The notes: a model not told the origin generated them from the sequence alone. Positions 26,833-35,788 are shown, counted from the first letter of the stretch. The stretch: 64,000 nucleotides of DNA from Bacteroidales bacterium (GCA_024400425.1 JAKSMV010000010.1:1-64000), one strand, 5' to 3'. A program made the numbers and translations.

Positions 26833-27252
26833 ATGAAGCACCTTATCATCATCAACGGGCCAAACCTCAACCTCTTGGGGCGACGCGAGCCTGAAATTTA
26901 CGGCAGCCGAAGCTTCGAGGACTATCTTGAATCACTGAAAGCCGACTTCCAGCAAGTCCAGATTGACTACTATCAAAGCAATGTGGAAGGCGAAATCATC
27001 AACAAGTTGCATGAAGTTGGCTTTTCGTATGACGGCATCATACTCAACGCAGGAGGCTATAGCCACACGAGTGTAGCCATCCACGACGCCATCGCAGCCA
27101 TCACCACGCCCGTCATCGAGGTGCATATCAGCAACATCTACGCCCGTGAAGAATACCGCCGTCACTCCTTACTCAGCGATGCTTGCCGGGGTGTGATTTG
27201 CGGTTTAGGCTTAGACGGCTATCGATATGCCGTAGAAGCGTTTGAAAGCTAA
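26833..27252 (+). CDS. aroQ: Type II 3-dehydroquinate dehydratase
   Basis: 139 residues, the normal length. It dehydrates 3-dehydroquinate to 3-dehydroshikimate in the shikimate pathway. The sequence has IINGPNLNLLGRREPEIYG with the catalytic Tyr and flexible-loop Arg, YQSNVEGEIINKLHE, ILNAGGYSHTSVAI and VEVHISNIYAREEYRRHS, all family hallmarks. It starts 5 bp after the pseudouridine synthase gene and is the last gene of the operon; the next gene is convergent with only 1 bp between the stops. Confidence 0.97.
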   Translation: MKHLIIINGPNLNLLGRREPEIYGSRSFEDYLESLKADFQQVQIDYYQSNVEGEIINKLHEVGFSYDGIILNAGGYSHTSVAIHDAIAAITTPVIEVHISNIYAREEYRRHSLLSDACRGVICGLGLDGYRYAVEAFES

Positions 27253-27253
27253 C

Positions 27254-27874
27254 TTATTTCTCCCAAATACTCTTTATCTCGCCAATGTAGAACGAGTGAA
27301 GTCCCATCCGCTGGTAGAAATTTTCATTCACATCGGCAGGCACCAGTTCCGCCTTGAACTCGTCGACATAGATTTTCTCGCATTCGATGCACAGATTGCC
27401 TTCGGCAATACGCACATTGCCCATTTCCGTGATTTCTGTGGTCAAGCCAGCAGCAGCAATCTTGTCGTCATAATCGCGTCCCGACTTCGTGCCGAGGAAT
27501 CTCAGTGCCTCGCGGTAGCGTTCCTCGTCAGGAAAAGCCGTCACCGTGAAGCCATCGGCATGGTCCATCATGGCTTTCGAATAGCGGTCGCTCGACACAT
27601 ACACGATGACGACCGGCTTGCTCCATAGCATTCCGATAGTGCCCCAGGCAATCGTCATGGCATTCGACTTGTCGCCATCCTTCACGCCAAGAGCCATCCA
27701 TTGTTCATCAAAAAGGTAAAAAGGTCGTGTAGCGAACTCGTCAGGACTGACAGAGTGCCATTCGTTGGTGTTTTGTGTTTCCATTGTCTCAGTATTTTCA
27801 GTTTCCGTCGGATTTTGTCTATAGCAAGCCATCAGTGTGGCGATGCAAAGTGCGATGATTGCAAGTCTCTTCAT
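27254..27874 (-). CDS. Lipoprotein with flavin-reductase-like (FMN-binding split-barrel) domain
   Basis: 206 residues from ATG 27874, chosen because it begins a lipoprotein signal (MKRLAIIALCIATLMAC, lipobox Cys17); a longer start would spoil it. After a Glu/Thr/Asn-rich linker the body resembles the flavin reductase-like family: YLFDEQWMALGVKDG, NAMTIAWGTIGMLWSKPVV, FTVTAFPDEERYREALRFLG and a C-terminal GLHSFYIGEIKSIW. Such enzymes are generally cytosolic, so an exported, lipid-anchored member is unusual. It might bind FMN at the envelope or have lost catalysis. Confidence 0.8.
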   Translation of the reverse strand: MKRLAIIALCIATLMACYRQNPTETENTETMETQNTNEWHSVSPDEFATRPFYLFDEQWMALGVKDGDKSNAMTIAWGTIGMLWSKPVVIVYVSSDRYSKAMMDHADGFTVTAFPDEERYREALRFLGTKSGRDYDDKIAAAGLTTEITEMGNVRIAEGNLCIECEKIYVDEFKAELVPADVNENFYQRMGLHSFYIGEIKSIWEK

Positions 27875-27924
27875 ATCAGAAGCCCTATTTCGTGTCGGGC
27901 ACAACTATGAGATTATTGTGCCGA

Positions 27925-27932
27925 CAAAGATA
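27925..27932 (-). promoter_or_regulatory. -7 element TATCTTTG for the flavin-reductase-like lipoprotein
   Basis: Minus-strand TATCTTTG about 51 bp upstream of ATG 27874. Confidence 0.6.
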
Positions 27933-27973
27933 CGATATCTGTAGGTATAAATGGAAGGGTAAAACACAAAAGA

Positions 27974-28008
27974 AAAATCCTAACTGATTTTCAATCAATT
28001 AGGATTTA
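27974..28008 (-). terminator. Terminator after the tRNA-Leu genes
   Basis: AATCCTAA and TTAGGATT form a stem around a short loop, just beyond the tRNA 3' end; T-rich sequence follows on the minus strand. Confidence 0.7.
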
Positions 28009-28016
28009 TTTTTCTT

Positions 28017-28100
28017 GGTGCCCCGAACAGGAGTCGAACCTGCACACCTCTCGATATACGCACCTGAAACGTACGCGTCTACCAATTCCGCCATCGGGGC
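28017..28100 (-). tRNA. tRNA-Leu (CAG)
   Basis: Reverse-complement reads GCCCCGATGGCGGAATTGG... with anticodon loop TTCAGGT in a TACGT/GCGTA stem, a long variable arm, TTCGACTCC T-loop and closing TCGGGGC. CCA is encoded after the discriminator base (28017-28019). Confidence 0.95.
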
Positions 28101-28112
28101 TTATGAATGGGT

Positions 28113-28195
28113 GCCCAGGACAAGAGTCGAACTTGCATGCCGTAATCGGCACTACCCCCTCAAAGTAGCGTGTCTACCAATTTCACCACCTGGGC
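28113..28195 (-). tRNA. tRNA-Leu (GAG)
   Basis: Reverse-complement reads GCCCAGGTGGTGAAATTGG... with loop TTGAGGG in a CTACT/GGTAG stem, a class II long variable arm and GTTCGACTC T-loop. The CCA is not cleanly encoded. It is 12 bp from tRNA-Leu(CAG), in the same transcript. Confidence 0.93.
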
Positions 28196-28208
28196 TTGAT
28201 TTCGGCGG

Positions 28209-28216
28209 CAAAAATA
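28209..28216 (-). promoter_or_regulatory. -7 element TATTTTTG for the tRNA-Leu pair
   Basis: Minus-strand TATTTTTG 13 bp upstream of the tRNA-Leu(GAG) 5' end. Confidence 0.6.
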
Positions 28217-28290
28217 CAGCTTTTTCACATACTAGCAACACCTTTTGAGAAATATTTTCAAAAAAAGATTCATCACATTACATAATTTAC

Positions 28291-28298
28291 TATCTTTG
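28291..28298 (+). promoter_or_regulatory. -7 element TATCTTTG for the DUF4301 gene
   Basis: TATCTTTG 22 bp upstream of ATG 28321. Confidence 0.6.
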
Positions 28299-28320
28299 AG
28301 CCGTTTAAAAATTGAAAATT

Positions 28321-29832
28321 ATGCTCAAAAAAGAAGACTTAGCTCAATTAAAGGCTCGTAATATCACTGAAAATCAAGTTGAAAATCAAGTTGCCCAACT
28401 GAAAAGAGGTACTGCTTTCGTCAATTTGAAGCGTCCTGCCCTACTCGATGACGGCATTGTTCGCCTCAACGAAGATGAAATCTCTCGATTGGTAAAGGTG
28501 TTTGAGGAAGACCGGGAGTTTTATCGCTTCACAAAGTTCGTTCCTGCATCGGGTGCTGCCTCACGTATGTTCAAGAACCTCTTCTCGTTCATGGAAGATG
28601 GCCAAGAAAACGACTTCACAGACAAGTTTTTCAATGGTTTGCAGCACTTTGCCTTTTACGACGACCTCAACGGAAAGGTAAAGCAGCGCTTCGGTTGCGA
28701 CCTCAACGAGATGATGAGCAACAACCGCAAAGTGGAAATCGTGAACACCTTGCTCACCGAAGCGGGTTTAGCCTACGGCAAGTTGCCCAAGGCCTTGCTG
28801 AAATTCCACCATTACGATGGCTACGACCGTCTTGCTTTGGAAGAGCACCTCGTGGAAGCAGCGCACTATGCCACTGATAGCGACGACTGTGCATGGCTGC
28901 ATTTCACCGTATCGCCCGAGCATGAGCAGATGTTCAAAGACACTGTAAATCAACTGAAAGGCAAATACGAGCAAGAGTATGGCATCAAGTATGAAATCAC
29001 CTATTCATGCCAGAAGCCTTCCACCGACACCGTCGCCATCGACGCCAACGGCGACCTGTTCCGCGAAAGCGACGGTAGCATCTTGTTCCGTCCTGGCGGA
29101 CATGGCGCCCTCATCGAAAACCTCAACGACCTCGAAGAGGAAATCGTCTTCATCAAGAACATCGACAATATCGTTGCCGAACCCAAGTCAGAAGCCACCA
29201 TCCTTTACAAAAAGGCTTTGGCAGGCATGTTGATTCAGCTTCAGCAAAAGACCTTCGAATACTTAGAGATGCTCGACGACGGTTGCCTCAACGACACCGA
29301 AATCAACGAAATCGTCGCCTTCGCAAAAGACAAGCTGATGATTGACATCCCCGATTTCGTGATGGACTACAATGAAATTGAGAAAGTAGATTTCCTCTAT
29401 AACAAGCTTAATCGCCCGATGCGCGTTTGCGGCATGGTGAAAAACGAAGGCGAACCTGGAGGTGGCCCATTCTGGATCAGCAATCTGGACGACGAAATTT
29501 CGCTCCAAATCATCGAGTCGTCGCAAATCAACCACAGCGACACGCAGCAAGAAGCCATCTTCAAGGCATCGTCACACTTCAACCCTGTCGATTTGGTGTG
29601 CGGCTGCTGGAACTACAAGGGCGAAGCCTTCAACCTCACCGATTTCGTTGACCCGAGCACGGGATTCGTCTCAAGCAAGTCGAAAGACGGCAAGGAACTG
29701 AAAGCCTTGGAGTTGCCAGGCTTATGGAACGGCGCCATGGCCGACTGGATTACCGTCTTCGTCGAAGTGCCCATCGAGACCTTCAACCCAGTGAAGACCG
29801 TGAACGACCTATTGAAGCCGATGCACCAATAA
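28321..29832 (+). CDS. DUF4301 family protein
   Basis: 503 residues from ATG 28321 (an in-frame TTG three codons upstream is unlikely). The sequence shows the family-typical KFVPASGAASRMFKNL, GLAYGKLPKALLKFH, FRPGGHGALIENLND and NEGEPGGGPFW motifs. DUF4301 is a Bacteroidota-enriched cytosolic family with a nucleotidyltransferase-like look (GxxSRMFK and Gly-rich loops), but no activity is established. The gene is monocistronic between tRNA-Leu genes and a convergent transporter. Confidence 0.9.
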   Translation: MLKKEDLAQLKARNITENQVENQVAQLKRGTAFVNLKRPALLDDGIVRLNEDEISRLVKVFEEDREFYRFTKFVPASGAASRMFKNLFSFMEDGQENDFTDKFFNGLQHFAFYDDLNGKVKQRFGCDLNEMMSNNRKVEIVNTLLTEAGLAYGKLPKALLKFHHYDGYDRLALEEHLVEAAHYATDSDDCAWLHFTVSPEHEQMFKDTVNQLKGKYEQEYGIKYEITYSCQKPSTDTVAIDANGDLFRESDGSILFRPGGHGALIENLNDLEEEIVFIKNIDNIVAEPKSEATILYKKALAGMLIQLQQKTFEYLEMLDDGCLNDTEINEIVAFAKDKLMIDIPDFVMDYNEIEKVDFLYNKLNRPMRVCGMVKNEGEPGGGPFWISNLDDEISLQIIESSQINHSDTQQEAIFKASSHFNPVDLVCGCWNYKGEAFNLTDFVDPSTGFVSSKSKDGKELKALELPGLWNGAMADWITVFVEVPIETFNPVKTVNDLLKPMHQ

Positions 29833-29846
29833 GCGGTTCAGTTCAA

Positions 29847-31043
29847 TTAAGCAGCCAGCAAGACAAGCAGTTGCGCGCTAAAGATGCGCAAGAACATCGT
29901 CAAAGGATAGACAGTGGCATAACCCGTGTTAGGCAGTTTGCAACCTTCGGGAGCTACCGTATTGGCGAAAGCCAAAGTCGGCGGGTCGGTGGTGGCACCG
30001 CCTATGACGCCCATCAAGGTGTAGTAATTCACATGCAATACAAGGCGGGCAAAGATGGCAACGATAAGTTCAGGCACCATGGTGATGATGACGCCATAGA
30101 GCACCCACATGTAACCACCTTCGGCAATAGTCTGCACGAAGCTGCCGCCTGCACTCAAACCCACAGCGGCGAGGAAAAGGGCGATACCTACTTCACGCAA
30201 CATCCAAATGCCATGACTGTCGGTGAAATCAGTGCCGAACCAGTTTTTCTTCACACCTAACCAGCTCACCAACAAAGCTATCACCAAAGGACCGCCAGCC
30301 AAGCCCAACTTGACGGGAGCCGACATGCCGACAGGAACGGGAATAGAGCCAAGGATGACACCCAATGCGATGATGACGAAAATCGGTATCAGGTTCACCT
30401 TATGACGCAACGAGGTAGGAGTAGCTTGTTTTTCAGTCTGAACAGGAGCGCCTTCCTCCAATATCGGTTCGTCTTTCAGATTGATGCGGCAGATAGGACG
30501 CAGCAAAAGGCAGGTGACGATAAGTCCGACAACGCCCAACGGATAAGCCACAGCATAACCGCTGGCAATGGTATCAGCCGTGCCCAAACCCAACTCGGTG
30601 ATGGTCTGTTGGGCAGCCGACATACCCGGTGTGTTGGTGATAGCACCCGTATAGACACCCGCCATCACAGCCAGCGATTCACCGCTTATCTTACTGATAA
30701 TAATAGTAGTTATCACGCCCAAAGCAACGATGGCAACCGCCAGGAGATTGAGTTTCAGTCCACCTTTCTTGAACGATTTGAAGAAGCCTGGACCTACTTG
30801 GATACCCACAGCGGTAACGAAGAGAATCAAGCCAAACTCCTTGATGACATGAATCATGTCGTGGTTCAAATCGACACCCAAGGCACTCACCAAGATACCC
30901 ACAAAGAGCACCCATGTGATGCCTAACGAAACACCCTTGACTTTGATACGGCCCAAAAGAAGGCCTGCGAAAATAGCAAATGATAGATAAAGCACGGTAG
31001 GCCCGACGCCCGAACCGCAAAAAAGACTTGTAAACCAATTCAT
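29847..31043 (-). CDS. AspT/YidE/YbjL-family transporter, short form
   Basis: 398 residues with ten or more membrane segments and the internal duplication of the family: GLILFVTAVGIQVGPGFF in the first half is repeated as GIALFLAAVGLSAGGSFV in the second, as are GAITNTPGMSAAQQ and GGATTDPPTLAFA. Usual YidE-type proteins are about 550 residues and have two TrkA-C domains between the halves; here only about 40 charged residues are found (LKDEPILEEGAPVQTEKQ). The start overlaps the stop of the transketolase-LOG gene (ATGA), so it belongs to that operon. Substrate unknown; an organic anion is likely. Confidence 0.85.
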   Translation of the reverse strand: MNWFTSLFCGSGVGPTVLYLSFAIFAGLLLGRIKVKGVSLGITWVLFVGILVSALGVDLNHDMIHVIKEFGLILFVTAVGIQVGPGFFKSFKKGGLKLNLLAVAIVALGVITTIIISKISGESLAVMAGVYTGAITNTPGMSAAQQTITELGLGTADTIASGYAVAYPLGVVGLIVTCLLLRPICRINLKDEPILEEGAPVQTEKQATPTSLRHKVNLIPIFVIIALGVILGSIPVPVGMSAPVKLGLAGGPLVIALLVSWLGVKKNWFGTDFTDSHGIWMLREVGIALFLAAVGLSAGGSFVQTIAEGGYMWVLYGVIITMVPELIVAIFARLVLHVNYYTLMGVIGGATTDPPTLAFANTVAPEGCKLPNTGYATVYPLTMFLRIFSAQLLVLLAA

Positions 31044-32926
31044 ATATTTTGTTCTTTAAATCTCACCAAAGCTTCGATGATTTCGTCGTTATCATCGGAA
31101 ATGGTGAGAATCATGTTCTTGTAAATGCCACGGTCGCTAAAATCCTTGAGCATGGAATAAGCCGGTATGTGATTGGTAAAGTAATCCTTGCCCATGAAAA
31201 TCATCGGGCTGGCGTAACCCACACTCTCATAGTGGTTTTGGGCGGCATCTTGGAAGATTTCCTGCATGGTTCCGGCACTGCCGGGCGTATAGATGATACC
31301 CCCCTTGGCAACGGTGACGACACCATCTTCGCGGATGCTGTTGTCGAAATATTTGGCAATGTCGGTAGCAAAAGGAGCCGTTGGCTCGTGGCCATAATAC
31401 CAAGTCGGGATGGCCAAGCTACGATATTCGGTCTGCAACGGGAAGCGTTCCATCACCTCGAACGAACGGCGCAGCCAACCCTCGTCTCGGAAGGTTGGCG
31501 AAGGGCTCAGCATTCCAATCGCTTCATCCACTTCGGCCTCACTCCTTCCCGCCATCCATGCGCCCAGATGCGTGGCTTCCATCGCGCCCGGACCACCACC
31601 AGTCACCATCAGACGGCCCATTTCGGTCAGTTTCTTGCTCAGCAACACAATCTGACGATAGCCTGGGTCATCGCGGCGTTTGGCATGGCCGCCCATGATG
31701 CCGATGACCATCTTTTCGTCATACGTATCCAAGAGACGATACATGCAACGCGTGATGAAATGGTCGTGCAAGGAACGCGCCAAGGTTTCACGGACATCCT
31801 TGCCTCGTTGCTTGCCATAACTGATGTAATGCTTATATACACGCGTATCGAAACATGTCTCGAAAGTGCTTTCATCGTGGTAATCATAACCAGCATACAG
31901 CTCTTTAAAGGAGTAGAGTTTGCGTGGATAAGTCGGGAAAGGCTTGTCCATCTGGGGAATGAACAGACTCAAATCGGACCGTGCTTCTTCCAAAGCCATA
32001 CGATTCACGATACCAGCCGCATCAAGGTGATATTTGTGGAACAAAGCCGATGCCTGCCCCGACTCGCCGAAATGGTCGTCCATGCCGATGCGCACCACAC
32101 GAATCGGGTGATGCTCGGCCAAGAACTCGGCCACGGCACTACCCAGACCACCTGCAATCTGATGTTCTTCGACGGTGAAAATCATTCGGGTCTCAGTTGC
32201 CGCCTTCAGCAGAACATCGCCATCCAAAGGCTTGATAGTATGCATATTGATAACCCTAATGGAAAGACCCATCGTTTCCAGCATATCGGCGGCTTTCAAG
32301 GCTTCCCACACCTCGTGGCCCGTGGCAACAATGGTAATGTGACGGCCTTCGCGCACCACCTGAGCCTTACCGATTTCAAAGTCCTGATTCTCATCGGTGA
32401 AATCCGGCACGGCTTCACGGCCAAAACGGATATAAACCGGTCCATCGAGTTCGTTGATGGCTTTTTGCACCGCAATTTTGGTCTGCGTGGCATCGCAAGG
32501 CGATATCACGGTCATGTTGGGCAATACGCGCATCGTGGCGATGTCTTCCAAAGCCTGATGCGTTGCGCCATCGGGACCCACCGACACGCCAGCATGAGCA
32601 CCGCCAATGACGACATGCACATTGTTGTAACATACCGAAATACGGATTTGGTCGTTGGCACGATGCGCTGCAAAAACACCGTATGTGCTGAACACCGGAA
32701 CCTTGCCACTCAAGGCCAGACCCGCAGCCGTTGCCACGCAATCCTGTTCGGCGATGCCCATCGAGAAAAAACGCTCGGGGAACGCCTCTGCAAAAAGATT
32801 CATGCCAACCGATGCGGTGATGTCAGCACCAAGTCCGACGACATTAGGATTGGCCTGAGCTGCCGCCAAAACACCTTCGCCAAAACCCGTTTTGGTGGGT
32901 TTGTTACCTTTATTAATATAGTTCAT
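31040..32926 (-). CDS. Fusion of transketolase C-terminal subunit and LOG-family phosphoribohydrolase
   Basis: 628 residues in one uninterrupted frame. Residues 1-310 are the transketolase C-terminal subunit: TGFGEGVLAAAQ, the cofactor Glu in MGIAEQDCVATAAGLAL, THQALEDIATMRVLPNM and VYIRFGR. After a linker of about 50 residues, residues 370-628 form a Rossmann protein of the LOG/TIGR00730 type, with GIMGGHAKRRDDPGY, the signature TGGGPGAMEATHLGA, and IYTPGSAGTMQEIFQDA, a variant of the PGGxGTxxE catalytic motif. LOG-type enzymes cleave nucleoside monophosphates to base and ribose 5-phosphate, which is a transketolase substrate. It overlaps the N-terminal subunit gene by 14 bp and the transporter by 4 bp. 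Confidence 0.93.
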   Translation of the reverse strand: MNYINKGNKPTKTGFGEGVLAAAQANPNVVGLGADITASVGMNLFAEAFPERFFSMGIAEQDCVATAAGLALSGKVPVFSTYGVFAAHRANDQIRISVCYNNVHVVIGGAHAGVSVGPDGATHQALEDIATMRVLPNMTVISPCDATQTKIAVQKAINELDGPVYIRFGREAVPDFTDENQDFEIGKAQVVREGRHITIVATGHEVWEALKAADMLETMGLSIRVINMHTIKPLDGDVLLKAATETRMIFTVEEHQIAGGLGSAVAEFLAEHHPIRVVRIGMDDHFGESGQASALFHKYHLDAAGIVNRMALEEARSDLSLFIPQMDKPFPTYPRKLYSFKELYAGYDYHDESTFETCFDTRVYKHYISYGKQRGKDVRETLARSLHDHFITRCMYRLLDTYDEKMVIGIMGGHAKRRDDPGYRQIVLLSKKLTEMGRLMVTGGGPGAMEATHLGAWMAGRSEAEVDEAIGMLSPSPTFRDEGWLRRSFEVMERFPLQTEYRSLAIPTWYYGHEPTAPFATDIAKYFDNSIREDGVVTVAKGGIIYTPGSAGTMQEIFQDAAQNHYESVGYASPMIFMGKDYFTNHIPAYSMLKDFSDRGIYKNMILTISDDNDEIIEALVRFKEQNI

Positions 32927-33725
32927 CGATAAATTCTCCCAATTGTTCTTTTGTCGGCACCTTACCGTGCCACTTGTTGTTGTCTTCGATGGATTTCACA
33001 CCTTTGCCCATCACGGTATCGGCAATGATGACCGTCGGTTTGCCTTGCATTTTGTCGGCCATATCCAAAGCCATCTTGATTTGGCTAAAGTCGTGACCAT
33101 CAATTTCGATGGCGTTCCAGCCGAAAGCCAACCATTTGTCTTTCAGTGGGTCGATGGCCATAACTTGCTCCGTTCCGCCGTCAATCTGGAGGCGGTTTCT
33201 GTCGATGATGGCGCAAAGGTTATCCACCTTTTGATGTGCCGCTGCCATCGCCGACTCCCACACGCTTCCCTCCTGCTGCTCGCCATCGCCCATGATGCAG
33301 AACACGCGGTTTGGATTGCCATCCATCTTGGCTGCCAGAGCCATGCCCAAAGCTACGCCCAGACCTTGTCCTAAAGAACCCGAACAAGACTCCAAACCAG
33401 GCAGTTGGAACTCATAACTCGGGTGGCCTTGCAGACGGCTTCCCATTTTGCGCAAGGTCATCATTTCCGCTTCCGGGAAATAACCCGCAGCCGCCAAAGT
33501 GGCATACAAGACCGGTGCCGTATGTCCGATGGAAAGAATCACTTTGTCGCGGCCTTCCCATTTTGGATTGTCTGGATTGTGACACAAGTGATTGAAATAC
33601 AATACCGTGAAAATATCCACCAAATCCATTGAACCACCCGTATGACCCGAACCTGCCTCCGCCAAGGAAGTCAGAATCAGTTCGCGGATGTGAGTGGCTT
33701 TCTGTTTCAGTTCGTCGTTTGTCAT
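32913..33725 (-). CDS. Transketolase N-terminal subunit
   Basis: 270 residues. It binds the pyrophosphate end of thiamine diphosphate and pairs with the C-terminal subunit. The motifs are EAGSGHTGGSMDLVDIFTVLY, PGLESCSGSLGQGLGVALG and GDGEQQEGSVWES...IIDRNRLQ, the ThDP GDG-N signature. Split two-gene transketolases of this size are common in Bacteroidota and archaea, so this is not a frameshift. First gene of the operon; its own -7 box lies upstream. Confidence 0.95.
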   Translation of the reverse strand: MTNDELKQKATHIRELILTSLAEAGSGHTGGSMDLVDIFTVLYFNHLCHNPDNPKWEGRDKVILSIGHTAPVLYATLAAAGYFPEAEMMTLRKMGSRLQGHPSYEFQLPGLESCSGSLGQGLGVALGMALAAKMDGNPNRVFCIMGDGEQQEGSVWESAMAAAHQKVDNLCAIIDRNRLQIDGGTEQVMAIDPLKDKWLAFGWNAIEIDGHDFSQIKMALDMADKMQGKPTVIIADTVMGKGVKSIEDNNKWHGKVPTKEQLGEFIDELY

Positions 33726-33745
33726 GATGATACATAAATAAATTG

Positions 33746-33753
33746 CAAAAATA
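33746..33753 (-). promoter_or_regulatory. -7 element TATTTTTG for the transketolase operon
   Basis: Minus-strand TATTTTTG 20 bp upstream of ATG 33725. Confidence 0.6.
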
Positions 33754-33788
33754 ATCTTTTACTTCATTCATCATCCATTCCTTTTTCA

Positions 33789-33796
33789 TATATTTG
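33789..33796 (+). promoter_or_regulatory. -7 element TATATTTG for the leucine-rich repeat gene
   Basis: TATATTTG 22 bp upstream of ATG 33819. Confidence 0.6.
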
Positions 33797-33818
33797 CAAA
33801 CAACAAAATCATTGTACA

Positions 33819-35777
33819 ATGAAAAGAGTCTTATTATTCGTCTTGTTATTGGCAATTTGTACCTTTCATGCTTTAGCCTACGATTTTACAGCTACATGTC
33901 CTAGTGGCCAAACACTCTACTATACCATTCGCGATGCTAGCCAACACGCCATCGCCTTAGTAGCACCCAATGACGAGCACTATCCCCCTTATCAAGGTTA
34001 CACCAGTCCCCAAGGAGCCATCGAGCTTTCCGCGACTGTAGAACATGAAGGCACAACCTACACCCTTGTCGAGATAGGTCCCTATGCCCTCGGCTATCTT
34101 AGCTCCGATGTCCATGGCGACATCGTCATCCCCAACACAGTGACCCTCATCGGCAAGCAGGCCTTCTCACACAGCTATTTCGATGGCACCATCACCATCG
34201 GCGACCACGTCGTCACTATCAGAAGCTCAGCCTTCAATAGTACATTCTGTCACGGATCGGTAGTTCTGCCATCCAGCGTTAGGACAATAGAAAAATATGC
34301 CTTTTCCGAAAATGAGTACCTTGATGGCGAACTCATCCTTAACGAAGGGCTGGAAAGCATCGGCGAGCGTGCCTTCTTCAGATGCCCGTCGTTTCAAGGT
34401 CCATTGCGACTTCCAAGCACACTCACCTACCTTGACGATTTCTGTTTTGCCTACTGTTCAGGCTTCACGGGCGAACTTGTCATCCCCGAAGGAATAGAAA
34501 CTATTCCCGACTATGCTTTTAGCCATTGTTCCGGTATAGAGAGCCTTTCTTTTCGCGGCAATATATCCCGAATCAATTCGAGGGCCTTTGAGTACTGTTC
34601 GGGGCTTTCAGGTACCTTGAACTTACCGTCGACTATAACCTACACAGGCGCCCATGCCTTTTCCTATTGTTCCGGTTTCACCCACCTCATCCTACCCGAT
34701 ACATTCTACAGTTTTAACTCAGGGTGCTTTAGGGGCTGTACTGGACTCTCCGGCGACATCGTCATTCCACAAGGCACAACCAGCATACCTAACGAAACCT
34801 TTGCCGGATGCATAAACATCGAACATGTACAGTTTCCACAATCCTTAACTGTCATTGGAAGCGATGCCTTTGCCGGATGCACTAGTTTGAGCGACTTGCA
34901 ACTTCCCAATGGTCTAAAAACCATCAAAAGCGATGCTTTTGATGGTTGCATCAGTCTGGAAGGCGAACTGATTCTGCCTGAGAGCCTCACTTCTATTGAT
35001 GATAGAGCATTCTTCGACTGTGCAGGACTTACCGGCACGCTCATCATTCCAGACAAGGTCCAAAAGGTTGGCTTTTACGCCTTCGAAGGTTGTTCAAACC
35101 TAGGTCCCGAAGCTATCATAGGGTCCTCGGTATTAGAACTTGGCCAAAGATGTTTCTACGACACAGGCATCACACATCTAACCTTCCGCAGTACAACGCC
35201 ACCCTATGCCAACTACGGTATGGGGCTAGATTCTGCCGACTGCACTGTTCCCTGCGGAACAGTTTCGGAATACATAAACCGATTCGGCGACCATTTCACG
35301 GATTACGAAGAGGGCATGGTCTTCCGCTATAACGTCGTCAGCAACGACCTTACCCTTGGCAATGTTGCTATTGTGGAAACACCCGTTTGCGACAATAATG
35401 CCCACCTTGTTGCCATCGCCAATCCCTTGCCAGAGAAGGTTTTCAGTCACTGGACCGTTAACGGCAACATGGCCGGGAACGACACCATCTTGAGCATCAC
35501 TGTGGAACGCGACTGTGAAGTCATGGCTCATTTCCTTGGAGGCGCAGGTATGGAAGAAGCAGCCATCCAAATTGAAATCCATCCAACCATCACCAGCAAC
35601 ATCATTAGGGTGAACGCCGACCACCTGCTATACCTTGAAATATACGACCTCAATGGACGCTGCGTCGCTCATTCTGAGGAAAGTCAAATTGACCTCAGCA
35701 ACCTTTCTTCGGGATGCTACATTGCCCGAGCACGGCTGAAGGAAGGTGAGGCAATACGCAAAGTCATCAAGATGTAA
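33819..35777 (+). CDS. BspA-type leucine-rich repeat surface protein with T9SS-like C-terminal domain
   Basis: 652 residues. Signal peptide (MKRVLLFVLLLAICTFHALA), then about 15 LRR_5 repeats of 22-24 residues (for example LPSTLTYLDDFCFAYCSGF; LPESLTSIDDRAFFDCAG) covering residues 80-450. A beta-sandwich-like segment with HWTVNGNMAGNDTI follows. The last 80 residues (LYLEIYDLNGRCVA ... SSGCYIARARLKEG) have the form of a type A T9SS sorting domain. BspA-type proteins bind host or microbial surfaces. Secretion by the type IX system is inferred. Confidence 0.9.
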   Translation: MKRVLLFVLLLAICTFHALAYDFTATCPSGQTLYYTIRDASQHAIALVAPNDEHYPPYQGYTSPQGAIELSATVEHEGTTYTLVEIGPYALGYLSSDVHGDIVIPNTVTLIGKQAFSHSYFDGTITIGDHVVTIRSSAFNSTFCHGSVVLPSSVRTIEKYAFSENEYLDGELILNEGLESIGERAFFRCPSFQGPLRLPSTLTYLDDFCFAYCSGFTGELVIPEGIETIPDYAFSHCSGIESLSFRGNISRINSRAFEYCSGLSGTLNLPSTITYTGAHAFSYCSGFTHLILPDTFYSFNSGCFRGCTGLSGDIVIPQGTTSIPNETFAGCINIEHVQFPQSLTVIGSDAFAGCTSLSDLQLPNGLKTIKSDAFDGCISLEGELILPESLTSIDDRAFFDCAGLTGTLIIPDKVQKVGFYAFEGCSNLGPEAIIGSSVLELGQRCFYDTGITHLTFRSTTPPYANYGMGLDSADCTVPCGTVSEYINRFGDHFTDYEEGMVFRYNVVSNDLTLGNVAIVETPVCDNNAHLVAIANPLPEKVFSHWTVNGNMAGNDTILSITVERDCEVMAHFLGGAGMEEAAIQIEIHPTITSNIIRVNADHLLYLEIYDLNGRCVAHSEESQIDLSNLSSGCYIARARLKEGEAIRKVIKM

Positions 35778-35788
35778 ATGATTATGGT

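Noticed and set aside
31049..32932. A 627-codon open frame on the plus strand opposite the transketolase-LOG gene
   Set aside because: It mirrors a clear coding gene, has a His/Arg-rich composition without any domain, and arises from the codon bias of the sense strand.
32913..33725. Frameshifted single transketolase
   Set aside because: The two parts have proper starts, overlap and full motifs, and split transketolases are a normal form.
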